Assembly (NCBI GenBank): GCA_009829735.1
Contig: CM020619.1
Coordinates: 33,954,283-34,018,282 of the forward strand
DNA length: 64,000 bases
Direction of reading: 5' to 3'
Source: Pyropia yezoensis
Taxonomy: Eukaryota > Rhodophyta > Bangiophyceae > Bangiales > Bangiaceae
Shown here in pieces: positions 19,618 to 30,182 of this stretch (positions are counted from its first letter, which is position 1; every line of letters starts with the position of its first letter). The translations under genes were made by a program, and so were the position numbers. The notes beneath the pieces are model-generated. The model was not told the origin of the DNA. It ran no database searches and saw only the letters and a program-made list of their open reading frames with translations.

Positions 19618-20024
19618 TGTAGCATATCCGCCCACCGTACCGATTTCCGGTATTTACGGGCAAGTAGCCCCCTTGACTGGTGGTCCCAGCCTTGTTGGTC
19701 TGGGTTCGCTTGTGGCTCGCCCTTTGGGGGACTACTTTTGTTTTGCATTGTTTACCTGTCCTTGCTTTGGAGAGATCTTTTATATTGTTTGCTATGCTCG
19801 TAGCGATCGGCCGTCCGGCCTTCGCTCGGTTGCTCGACCGGCATATTGTTTCGCCTGGTACAGGCGACGTGGGGGCTTGCCGCTGCCGTTTGGCCGGCTT
19901 GCTCCCCATCGAACGTCCTGGAGCTAAAGGTCTGTCTTCTTTGCCTTTACGGTAATAGCTCCCTCTTTGCCTTCCGGGCGCCGGTCGGTCCCATATCCTT
20001 TTATTGGGTAACACATATTCCACA
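19618..20024 (+). repeat. D1 5' LTR
   Basis: This 407-bp LTR starts TGTAGCATATCC and ends ATATTCCACA. The partner copy is at 49798-50204. The left flank ATGAA is repeated right of the 3' LTR. The antisense strand is open along the whole LTR and encodes a Lys/Arg-rich peptide. Confidence 0.93.
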
Positions 20025-20028
20025 TAAG

Positions 20029-20042
20029 TGGAGCAGCATGGG
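20029..20042 (+). promoter_or_regulatory. D1 primer-binding site (variant)
   Basis: TGGAGCAGCATGGG lies four bases inside the LTR. It matches the second part of the TGGTGGAGCAGCAGGGG site of the other families, but the leading TGG is replaced by AAG, so pairing to a CCA end is uncertain. Confidence 0.5.
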
Positions 20043-20242
20043 ATACTGCTCGTGTGCGGCGATGCCGTACACTCGTACGTGTTCCTTGGTGCCTTGTGGC
20101 AGCTGTGTTGCCGATTGCTTGATTGGGTGTTGCCGGGCGACATCACCGATCGGTGAAGGCTGGACGACGCCGGGCGTCGTGCCACGAGGACCTCTTGGTC
20201 GGCGACGCAGGGCGCGCCGACGCGAGTACGCCGGGTTGCGAT

Positions 20243-20439
20243 ATGGCTTTGGGAGACCCTGATGGCGCTCGGCGCTCGAAGGGTAAGGGGAATGCCCTGC
20301 CTTCGGGTTACACGCCACCAGGCGGAGGGAGCGGAACAAGCCGCCGTCCGGCACCCGATGCTACCCCCCCCAACCCTGACTCGGAGGATGTCACTACCTT
20401 CAAGTTGGAGAGCTTGAAGGCGGTGGTGGAGGCACTTCA
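20243..20439 (+). pseudogene. gag: D1 gag, N-terminal part, cut by E1
   Basis: The ATG at 20243 starts a Gly/Pro/Arg-rich N-terminus (MALGDPDGARRSKGKG) that runs into a helical segment. It is cut by E1 after the duplicated CTTCA (20435-20439). The same frame continues at 30183 once E1 and one target copy are removed. Confidence 0.8.
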
Positions 20440-21130
20440 TGTAGTGGTTTTACGTACCTTAGGCGCCTAGCACCCAGAACACACAGAGAAACGACCCACC
20501 AAGAATGCGGGGAGACCGGAGAGATACAGAACCGCCGACCGCCTGGCTGGTTCACGCGGGGATCCGCGACCAGGACGACAGTGTTCAAGCACACGCAAGT
20601 CTGTTTTTTTTCGAAGGGGGAAGCAACGCGCACCCCCACGCACACTATTACCCTCTCTCACCCGCACCCAGCAACCCTCCACACCGGGCCACGTGCGGGC
20701 CAATCAGAACCCTCCAACATGTCCGGAGGGCCCCCTCCCCCACGGATCATCCCTGCCAGCGGGGCAGGAATCTCCAGGATACGGGGGAGAAGAGCCGCGC
20801 CGGACATCAGTGCCAACACTCGAGATCTCCCCAATCTCACAATCACGCAAAATACACAATCAAAATCCAAACCCCAAATGCATCCCGTCCCGGATTATTG
20901 GCCAAAGGCCAATTCCGGTCGGGGAAAAATCCCATACACTGGGAATCCCAAAATGGGCCCCAGAATCAATGACGACCCGGTCCCGCCTCCATAGGAGTGG
21001 ACCAATCGGAAGCCAGTAAAATCCCGGGGGGCCAAGTCGGCCCCGTCCTCCTCATTAGGAAGGTGGACGCAGGGGTACCACGCGATCTCTACGAGGTCCC
21101 CCCACGTGGAGGGCCCATAGGGTCCCTACA
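20440..21130 (-). repeat. E1 3' LTR
   Basis: This is the 691-bp LTR at the left end of the minus-strand element. On the plus strand it starts TGTAGTGGTTTTACG and ends GGTCCCTACA. The plus (antisense) strand has a 155-codon open frame from 20505. Confidence 0.93.
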
Positions 21131-21772
21131 CTTTCCACACCTCCAGGGGGTTGCGACCTGCGACCCAGACACTGAGGGAAACTCCCCCCCCAAGCGCCAA
21201 ACGGGCGGTGGAGGCAATGCCACTTGGCATCATGCCGTCCCCACCGCCGAGTGTACCCATCCCCACGGGGGGAGTGGATGACACTGGGTCAGCTCGGTCT
21301 CATGGTTTTCTCCCCTGGGGAGACAATCGTGTCCGCCCCCGTTGAACGACCGGGGGGGGAATGTGTGGAGAGACCCCCCTGAAGACCACCACCTGAGGGG
21401 TGGGGGACGCAGCAAGGGTAGGGCCTGTCGCCTCCCACGGCCCTGCCCGCACAGGGTGGGGCCGTGAGAGGACTGGCTCTCCTGGCGTAGCCGGGAGCGA
21501 GGTGGTTTAGGGGCCTCTTGTGCACCCCCCCCTCGGCCCCTTGTCAGGGGGCTGAGGGGTAGAAGAGGGCCGCCTGACCACCCGAGAGGGGTGGATCGTA
21601 GCGAGGGGGGGGGCAACGGGTGCTCGCCGCGAGGACGGCCTCCGTCCCCACCACTCCCGCTACTCCTCCTCGCTGCCACCGGTCTGCGTGCGTCTCCCTC
21701 GCCCTCACCCTAAGGGTGGGGGTGGCACCCACACTCTTCCCCCCCCCCGTCCCCATTGGAGAGCGGTCAGTC
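21131..21772 (+). other. Leader between E1 3' LTR and antisense gene
   Basis: This 642-base stretch has no convincing gene. It begins next to the LTR with a purine-rich run on the minus strand (GGAGGTGTGGAAAG), the likely polypurine tract. It carries many short C-run/G-run inverted repeats and would be the 5' untranslated leader and possible promoter of the antisense gene. Confidence 0.4.
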
Positions 21773-23563
21773 ATGGCTACCCCGTCGGGACAGTTGGGCA
21801 ACCCCGCTGCCATGGTTGAGGGTGGCGGGTCCGCTTCTCCTCCGGCTCCTTCCTCCCCCCGTGGCCCTTCGGACACGGGGTTGCCACCCGCCTCTCCCGA
21901 CGACGTCCGGATGGACGACGCCAGGAGTGGCCGGGGTGATGCCGGTCCGGCTTCGCCGGCCGAGGTACCTATTCCGCCGTCGGCGGACTCACGGGGGCCG
22001 GGCCCCTTCGGGGAAGTCATCCCCATTCACAAGGAGTGGCCCTACTCTCATCCGCATCCCGGCGCGGTCACCGATCGGTGAGTTCAGGTGGATCCACGCC
22101 GCATGACAAGGGTGTGGACAACATTCCGCCATCTCTACATGGACCTCTACGAGGTCCCGATTGGGACGCCGACGGACTACCCCGTGCTCCGCTTTGCGGA
22201 GGATTGGAAGCTCGCTCAGCAGCTGGATGATGCGTGCTTGCGCCCCCCGTTACCATCGGGGACAATGCCGGTCTTGGACCTGGCGTATTACCCGGGTCCG
22301 TTACCGGTCATTGGGCGACGCCCTCGCGGTTACTTCCTACGCCAAGCGTTAACGGAGCATCGGCACCGTCGGCGCCATGGCATCTTCGCCTGCGCAGAGC
22401 AGCGGGAGGTAGAGTGCTTCTCCCACGGAGAGCGCCTCAAGTTGTACCCGTTCATCCCCTCTTGGTGGAGCGACTACGAGGTTCCACGCAGCATGGCCGC
22501 GCGTATTGGCAACTTAGTTGCCGTGCGGGGGAGTCGGCTGATGGCCGACGGCCCAGACTCGGCGGCCAGAGCAGCTCTGAACGCCTGCTGGCTGGTGGAG
22601 GTAGCCGACGTCTTGCTGTCTTCGGGGTTGTACTACGGACATGCTTGGCTTGTTCCGATCCCCCTTCTGCGGGCTCTCCAAGAGAGCCCCAATGACGTGA
22701 TGTGTCAGGGTTACCCTGACTCCGCGGCGTACCTGCGTGCACTCCTCCATCTCATCGAGAAGGTCCATCAAAAGGCCTTGCCTTCCTTCCTGGGTCTTCC
22801 TCTTCGAGCTCGTGCATTGGTACGATGCGCGAAGTCTTTGTCCGCGGACGGTGTTCTCTTCTTGGAAGAGGGGTTGGGTCACGAGGTGCTACCCTACCCT
22901 CCGGGGTTGATGGCCACCACGCGGGTGCCCAACCCGGAACCCCGCATGGAGGAGGCGGGGCCTTGTCTCCCAGGGTTTGGCCAGGAGCGGTATGGCCCGT
23001 CTATGCGGCCGAACTCCCCGAGGGGGAGTCGTGCTCAAGGCGCGTCATTTTCTGGGCGCTCCTTTGGAGCGCCCCCTCGGGGGAACTATCCCTCCGGTGA
23101 GGAGGCTCGGTCGCCCAGCGGACGGCGGGCAACGGTCCCTGAGCCAGTGGCTTCCTTCCGTTGGGGCGTTCCGCCTTTGGCGATGCCCCGGCCTATCCCG
23201 GGTACTACCGTAGCGGCATTGGGGCGGGTCTTTGACTCACCCCCCCCATCCCTTGGGGATGCCGTCGAAGACTCTTTCGTCATGGGGCTATGTCGGGCCC
23301 ACACGAGCCTGGCTAACGACATGGCGGCGATTGTCATCACACGTCGGGACTGGCGGGATATTCCGCCGGTGGCGTTGCCACTACTATCTCAGTCGGCGCT
23401 CTCCGAGCGCCTGGACCAAGAACTCGGGAGAGCTAACATGGATACCATGTTGCAGATCCCGAGTTTGTTCCTCCGGGGCGCAGCCGAAGCCGCATACGAA
23501 GGTGGAGGACATGGCCCTCGATACCATGATGGGTCCCAGCCCTATGGGCACCGGGGTTACTGA
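21773..23563 (+). pseudogene. E1 antisense gene (aORF), one internal stop
   Basis: The gene is opposite to E1 gag-pol. The ATG at 21773 gives MATPSGQLG, like the MATPG start of the family-A protein, and DDVRMDD parallels DERMED there. A single TGA (22079-22081) interrupts an otherwise continuous 597-codon frame. The core shows FIPSWWSDYEVP near 22450-22485, CWLVEVADVLLSS, HAWLVPIPLLRAL, then LEEGLGHEVLPYPPG near 22863-22908, corresponding to REGLGIGDYPYAPG in family A. A low-complexity Pro/Gly/Ser region and a helical C-terminus follow. It ends 79 bases from the pol stop. The family is unrecognised. Confidence 0.75.
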
Positions 23564-23642
23564 TGCATTGTAGGGCGCCTCGTAGAGGCGTCTCACGTAG
23601 TAGTCTGTTTCTTTTACCGATTTCCCTGAGGGAGATAGTTTG
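23564..23642. other. E1 convergence zone with hairpins
   Basis: The 79 bases between facing stops contain GCGCCTC-GTA-GAGGCGT and TTTCCCTGAGGGAGA. A further CCCCCTTGGGGG palindrome lies just inside the pol end. Same arrangement as in families A and C, with different sequence. Confidence 0.5.
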
Positions 23643-26600
23643 TTATCCTTCTTCTTCGATCCCCCCTTGGGGGAATAGTCGGGACACTTGGTCCCGTCCC
23701 TTGATGGGGAGCTTGTGCTTCCGGGCATACTTCAGGAGAGCTGCTCGTGGCACCCCCTTCTTGGGGTGCCAAGTATCCCCTTTGGATCCGTGGCCAAACC
23801 AACGGACCCGGAAGTCCAAGTCGGGTTTCCCGTTGTCGTCTTCCACCCATTGGTGGCCGACAATCTGCTCGAACACATCCTTCCCCGAGGTTTCCTCGGG
23901 GCACTCATTGAATGCGTCTCGGGCTTTCCGCGCCCGCTTCCACACAGGATCCCCTGCCTTAGGCGGGGGAGCGCGTGTGACATTGTCACTACTCTGGGTC
24001 TGTTCTCCCGTAGGGGTTTCGATGAGAAACCGTTGACCGTCGGTGCGTAGCACCATATATGGCCCCTTCGCCTTAGACGACATCTTGGTCCGCGCCTTAG
24101 TATAGGATTCCACATAAACCCAATCCCCTTGAGACATGGCCTCATTGTCTTCTCGAATACCCGCGTCATAGACACGCTTGTTGGCCAGTTGGGCCTTATC
24201 CAAGTTCGTCCTAATCCTTGGGATTAGGTTGCGCAACTCTATCACGTATTGAACCGCCGCCGAATCGGCGTCGGGTTCCTCCGCGTCCACTGAGCGTACC
24301 TTAGGTAAACGTTCAATATTCGAGGCCTCCAATCGCCGAGGGCTCACGAAGGTCAGTGGGGCAACCCCAGTCCTCGAATGTATCTGCATATTATATGCAG
24401 TCGGCAGTAGGGACACATAGCGATCCCATTCCCGTGGGTGCTCGGACGAGTACGTCCGTAGCTGTCGCATAATCGTCTTGTTATACCGTTCCACCTGACC
24501 ACTGGTATGGGGGTGATATGGGGTCGTGAAGTTGGTGGCGATCCCCAGGAGCCCCATGACTCGTTGGAAGTACACGGCCGCGAACTGAGGTCCGTTGTCC
24601 GTGAGCGTAGAATCCGGGATGCCGTAGGCAGCCACCCAATAGTCAAAGAATGCCGAAGCTACCCCACGGGCAGTGGTGTCCGACAGTGGGACGGCCCTCA
24701 CCAATTAGGTGAAGCGATCACACATTACCAGGAGCATGGTGTGACCATTCTCCGTCTTCGAGAGCGGGCCCAAAAAGTCCATCGCCACGGCTTGGAATGG
24801 CTCCCGCGCGGGGAACAGCTTCATAGGAGACGTGTGCCTCTTGTCCGTTATGCGATTCCGAGTGCATCCTGGGCAGTTATAAACATACCCGTCTACGTCC
24901 GCCACTAGGGCTGGCCAGTAAAAGTACTGCCGCAACGTACGATACATCTTCCGAGACCCCGAGTGACCCGCCGTGGGCGCGTCATGGTACATTTCCAGAA
25001 CACGCTTTTGAAGCGACTCTGGAACTACCCATTGGTTGTTCCCCCTGAGGAGGGAATGGCGACACAGTACACCATCGTCATCTTCGAAGAAGAAGGCATT
25101 GCGTTGCCAACGGGCATCCTTCGGAGAGACCATAGGCCCCTCCAAGCGACGCTGCTTGCAAAACTCATCCGAAGCCTGGGCCTCAATGAGCTCTCGGAGC
25201 GTAATCTTGCCGAGGCCCTTAGGGCTCCGGTCCGTAAGGGCCTTTGCTGACCTCGTCACCGCTAGAACGGGGATTTGATCATTCAGAGGCGTCTTATCCA
25301 AGCCGTCCGTAGGAAGGCGCGATAGGGCGTCAGCCACCTTGTGGTCCTTACCCGGCTTGTGCTTAATCTGGTACGAATATTCCGCCAAGCGGAGTCTCCA
25401 GCCCGTAAGGCGTTGATTGGGACTAGTACTCGTCATCACCGAAGTGAGGGCGCAGTGGTCACAACGTATAAGAAATTCGGTCCCTTCCAAGAAGAATCGC
25501 AGGTAAGTTACAGACCATACGACCCCTAGGACCTCAATTCCTGTGGCACACTAGTTCCGCTCCGCCGGGGAAAAACCCCGACTAAAATACCCAACGGGGA
25601 GATACTCCCCGTCCTCTTGCTGCTGCAGCAAGGCACAGCCCAGCTGCTCATAGCTGGCATGCACCTCCACAATATAATGAGCTCCCTCCCGAGGGATTTC
25701 CAAAATAGAAGGCTTCAGAAGACAGTCGCGGAGCTCCTCGAACGCCGCTTGAGTCTCCTCCGTAGGAGAAGATAGTTCCTTGGCCAGATGCGTACTAAAC
25801 AGCATGTTCAGCGGCCGAGCGATACGGGCGAAATTGGGGACAAACCTTCGGTATACCCCGCACATGCCCAAAAATCTCTTCAGCTGCGTCTGCGTACGCG
25901 GATAATGTAGCCCCTTCAGGGCCTTGGTGTTCCTCTCATTCACGGCCACCCGCCCTGGGCGGATTACATGTCCCAGATATTCGACCTCCCTCTGAGGAGG
26001 TGACACTTGGACGCCTTCAGCGATACGCCGTTCTCCTTTAGAAGGCTCAATACGTGCTCCAGGTGGTGCAGATGCTCCTCGTCCGAGCGAGAGAAGACAA
26101 TAACATCGTCTAGATATACTAGGCACGTCTGCCACTTCACGCCGGCCAGGATAATATCCATGGCTCGTTGAAAAGTCGCTGGAGCATTGCAGAGCCCAAA
26201 AGGCAACTGCGTACATTGCCACGTGCCCTTATGGCACGTGAAGGCCGTAAGGTGCCTATCCTCTGGGGAAATTGGGATTTGCCAATATCCGGCGTTGCAA
26301 TCTAGGGTGCTAAACACCCAGGCCTCCCCGAGTGAGTCCAAGCATTCATCCATCCTTGGGATGGGATACGCGTCCTTCACCGTGACGAGGTTGAGCCGCC
26401 GGTAGTCAATACAAAACCGGGGCATGCCGTCCTGCCTCGGGACGATCACCACGGGACTAGCCCACTCGCCTTTGACGGGTTCAATAACTTCCAGTTTTCG
26501 CATCTGTTCCACTTGTTCCCCTTCCAGCTGGCGGTGCTAGTGCCCTGCCTTGTAGGGATGTTGCCTTACCGGGGTTGCCGCGGGTTTTAAGCCGATACGA

Positions 26601-27664
26601 TGTGCGGTATTCTTGATGAGCCCAAGAGTACCATCCCATAGGGATTTGTATTTCTCCACCAGCTCCAAGAGCTGGCCACGTAGGGCTTCGGGGACCTCTC
26701 TCAGGTCCACCTCGGAATGGGCGCCCTCCGGCTTCGCCGCGGGACCTTCGCTCGGATTTTGCATCTGTTCTTGAGAAACACTCAGTATGGGTCCTTGATA
26801 GGAGGAGATTGACGCCACCACCGCCCCAACGGGGAGGCGGACAATCCTTGGCGTAGGATTCATCATTTGCACGGCGTACGGGGCGTCCCGGTTGAGCTCC
26901 GCAGGGCCGTTGGCCACGCAAACCCCATACCTGGAGGCGATCCGGGGCTGCCCGAAAATAATCCCGTGGCCCTGGAACTGCCCTTTCACCTTCACGTGGG
27001 AGATAACCCCAGGCTTCAGCTTCAGCTTGTAACACAACCTGAGCTTAGCGGTCTTGGCCTTAGGACAAGCGCACACAGAGCTCCACCTAGTGGGGCCGGA
27101 CTCCACGTCCTCCATATACCGAAGGATGGGGACGACCATCCCTGTCTTTAGGGTGACCGTTTGGTCCTCACAGTAGATGGTTTTCACTTCGGTATCTCCG
27201 AAGGAGTTACCTAATATGACGGGTACCGCCAGATTATCGATCACTCCAAAGCAGACGTAGGAAACTTGGTCTCCCACTTGTACGCCTAAGCGCACAGTTC
27301 CTCGAATGGGGAGCCACCCCCCATTCAGGTCAAAGTATAATATGTTCTCCAGCTCCCCTAGGGGCTGGAGCCTCAATCTCTTAGGGAGCAATGAGCTTCG
27401 AATCAGGGAGGGCCCACTGCCGGTGTCCAGGACAGCGTGTAGAGCATGCTCTACCCCTTCAGTAGCAAACAAGTGTACAGCCAGCTGATAGCTGCATGAT
27501 GGCATAAACGCGCAAATAACATTTTCCCGTTTCACCCCCTTAGGGAGTGCCAGTAATGCAGGCTTATTCGTCCGAGGGCGGCGCAATACCCTCATCGGTC
27601 TCCCCTCATCATTGGACGCATTGGGCGAAACCGTAGGGGAACCGCCCTTCAGGCGTTTCCCGAA
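23643..27664 (-). pseudogene. pol: E1 pol: protease, reverse transcriptase, RNase H, integrase, chromodomain
   Basis: Pol is in the -1 frame relative to gag. Domains in order are retropepsin with LDTGSGPSLI (about 27400-27430), reverse transcriptase with FCIDYRRLN (about 26400) and YLDDVIVF (about 26105-26130), RNase H, integrase finger (HSGS ... CPGCTRN), and catalytic core with AMDFLGPL, LTDNGPQF and SGQVERY. The last domain is a chromodomain with VRWFGHGSKGDTWHP near 23790-23830. Lesions are TAG at 26537, a frameshift near 26000, TAG at 25551 and TAA at 24705. Domain order and lengths are normal for chromoviruses, so the copy is recently dead. Confidence 0.9.
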
Positions 27665-29370
27665 GTTGATAACTCAGATGAGCTCCCCTTGGGGGAACTC
27701 GCTCGCTCTTCCTTCCCCGTCGGGGAGGGCACGACAGCAGCAACCGCCCCACTCGCACGAGCAGCGGCTCGAGCCGCTCTGTGCTCGGCGCGTGCCTTGG
27801 TCATCCAGTTCCGAGTCTCCTCAGGGAGGAGAGGGCAATCTGCCATCCAGTGTGAAGTAGTATTGCAGGTATGGCTGGGGAAGGGCTCTCGTTTCCCGTC
27901 CGTCCCCCGTGACCCCCCAGAGGGTCGTTATTCCCTGTAGGAAGAAGCAGACGCCTCCCCCACCTCCAGGTGGGACGACGTAACGGCTGCCAGAGCGCGA
28001 CGCGCTATACGCCGGCCGTGGCGCTCTGCGTCTTCCTTAACCTTAAGCTCTGCGGCGGCGGCCTGAATCCGCCGTCGAAAATCCGCTGCCCGTTGGGCAT
28101 ATTGCACCACCAGCTCAATAAGAGCATGAGGGTGGTCAGCTACGTAGTTCCGCACCTCGTGCCGAATCGCCCACCATGTGCCTTGCATAAAGCGGGCTCG
28201 GACATGGCCCGAAGTTTGTATGTATACACACTTAGCGCGAATTTCCATGAGACGGCCGTGAAACCCCGTCTCTGTCTCATCCTCCTCTTGGGAGGCGCCA
28301 TTAAAAATGGCCTCCTGTTCGTTCAGGAGATGCTCATCTGCGTACGTGCGCAAAAGCCAGTTCACATGTTCCAAATAGGAAGTTACTTCCCCAGTACGCC
28401 GGCCGTGATCGACGGACGGGCGGATTCGATATAGGTCCCTCTTCAAGGGATCCTGAGTAAATTCGTGGAGGAGGAGCAAAGCTCGCCCCTCTGAGAGGCC
28501 GTTATCATTCGCCGCCTTCATGAAGCGGTTGAGGAATTCGAAGACTCCCAGAGGAGGGTCTCCCCCCCATTCACAATCGCGACCAAATATGCTGGACAGG
28601 TCCTTACGCTTCTTACCCAGGCCTTTGGCCTCGGTTCCCGATACTCAGTTGTCCTTGTTCTTGAGAGCATAGGTCTCACAATCCAGAAGACTCGCATAGC
28701 GGTCATCAGCCGGAATAATCTTCGGGGGAATCTCCCGTAGGGGGACTCTCCCCGGTCCTGCCTAAGCGGAAACCGCTCGGACGACAGGTCGCGAGCGCCG
28801 ACGGCGCTCAGGAGGCGAAGCCTCCCCTCCGGAATAATCCGAAGTCGACTCAGATGACGAGCTGGGACGCCGGCCACGCTGGCGCTCTCGCTTCGTCACG
28901 CTTCGTTCCAAAAAACTCAACCGTTGGTTGAGCGGGGTCAGGAGGCCGCTAGCAGCTTCCGCCATCGCTTTCTTCCATTCCTCCGTAGGAGTATCCGATC
29001 CAGGAGCCACAAACGCTCGGGGGGGCTCCTTAGGAGACGATGCCCCCACAGCGGGAACAGGAGGGGTGGGCGTTCCCTCGGAGCCCATCCCCGCCACGGG
29101 ATGGACCCCAGGGAGGTCGCCGAGGCCGATTGAATTCCCCCCCTCGCGTCCGGTCCGCGGCGGGAAGAAAGGTTCGCCCAATGGGCCCTCCGAACCGATT
29201 TCCAGCGAGGGTAGACGAGTGGTCACCCTACGGGTGGCCAGGTCGTCCAGTCCAGCCCCGAGGGCGTGAGTCGGAAGAGCAGTTCCCGTCGCGTTCTCCA
29301 ACGTCACGGACGAACCGCCCTCAAGGACTCCCGTCTCCCCCCGAGGGGGATTCTGCTTGTTATCTGACAT
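27649..29370 (-). pseudogene. gag: E1 gag polyprotein, three internal stops
   Basis: It starts at ATG 29370, about 100 bases inside the primer-binding site. A Gly/Pro-rich N-terminus precedes an Arg/Ser segment, the helical gag domain (28000-28700) and a degenerate zinc knuckle near 27850-27880. There the first Cys of the CCHC pattern appears to be Ser. In-frame stops are TAG 28762-28764, TGA 28645-28647 and TAA 27928-27930. The frame ends GGGAAAC-GCC-TGA, a canonical -1 slippery site preceding pol. Confidence 0.85.
27655..27661 (-). promoter_or_regulatory. Predicted -1 frameshift site of E1 gag-pol
   Basis: Codons TCG-GGA-AAC-GCC-TGA on the minus strand place G-GGA-AAC in slippery phase one codon before the gag stop. 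Pol follows in the -1 frame. Confidence 0.68.
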
Positions 29371-29467
29371 CACCACAACCACATTCCCTTAAGGAAGCCA
29401 GAGCACAGCCACAGAAAGAGTACGAAGAAGGGATAGACCCCTTTGGCCAGAAGGAACCTAGTCCCCT

Positions 29468-29484
29468 CCCCCGCTGATCCACCA
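29468..29484 (-). promoter_or_regulatory. E1 primer-binding site
   Basis: The minus strand reads TGGTGGATCAGCGGGGG two bases inside the 5' LTR. It is a variant of the shared TGGTGGAGCAGCAGGGG site. Confidence 0.7.
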
Positions 29485-29486
29485 AA

Positions 29487-30177
29487 TGTAGTGGTTTTAC
29501 GTACCTTAGGCGCCTAGCACCCAGAACACACAGAGAAACGACCCACCAAGAATGCGGGGAGAACGGAGAGATACAGAACCGCCGACCGCCTGGCTGGTTC
29601 ACGCGGGGATCCGCGACCAGGACGACAGTGTTCAAGCACACGCAAGTCTGTTTTTTTTCGAAGGGGGAAGCAACGCGCACCCCCACGCACACTATTACCC
29701 TCTCTCACCCGCACCCAGCAACCCTCCACACCGGGCCACGTGCGGGCCAATCAGAACCCTCCAACATGTCCGGAGGGCCCCCTCCCCCACGGATCATCCC
29801 TGCCAGCGGGGCAGGAATCTCCAGGATACGGGGGAGAAGAGCCGCGCCGGACATCAGTGCCAACACTCGAGATCTCCCCAATCTCACAATCACGCAAAAT
29901 ACACAATCAAAATCCAAACCCCAAATGCATCCCGTCCCGGATTATTGGCCAAAGGCCAATTCCGGTCGGGGAAAAATCCCATACACTGGGAATCCCAAAA
30001 TGGGCCCTAGAATCAATGACGACCCGGTCCCGCCTCCATAGGAGTGGACCAATCGGAAGCCAGTAAAATCCCGGGGGGCCAAGTCGGCCCCGTCCTCCTC
30101 ATTTGGAAGGTGGACGCAGGGGTACCACGCGATCTCTACGAGGTCCCCCCACGTGGAGGGCCCATAGGGTCCCTACG
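29487..30177 (-). repeat. E1 5' LTR
   Basis: This 691-bp LTR differs from 20440-21130 at about four positions by eye. Its outermost base is G on the plus strand where the partner has A, so one terminal TG/CA pair is altered. The adjacent duplication CTTCA (30178-30182) leads directly back into the D1 gag frame. Confidence 0.93.
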
Positions 30178-30182
30178 CTTCA

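Larger units (their letters stand above)
20440..30177 (-). mobile_element. Element E1, family-E chromovirus inserted in D1 gag
   Basis: This complete 9738-bp element has 691-bp LTRs at 20440-21130 and 29487-30177 and the duplication CTTCA (20435-20439 and 30178-30182). Order on the minus strand is 5' LTR (right), primer-binding site, gag, pol, opposing antisense gene, 3' LTR (left). I count about four differences between the LTRs, the lowest of the pairs here, so it is the youngest complete insertion. Even so, gag and pol carry several stops and one frameshift, suggesting the copy was already defective when it inserted. Confidence 0.93.
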
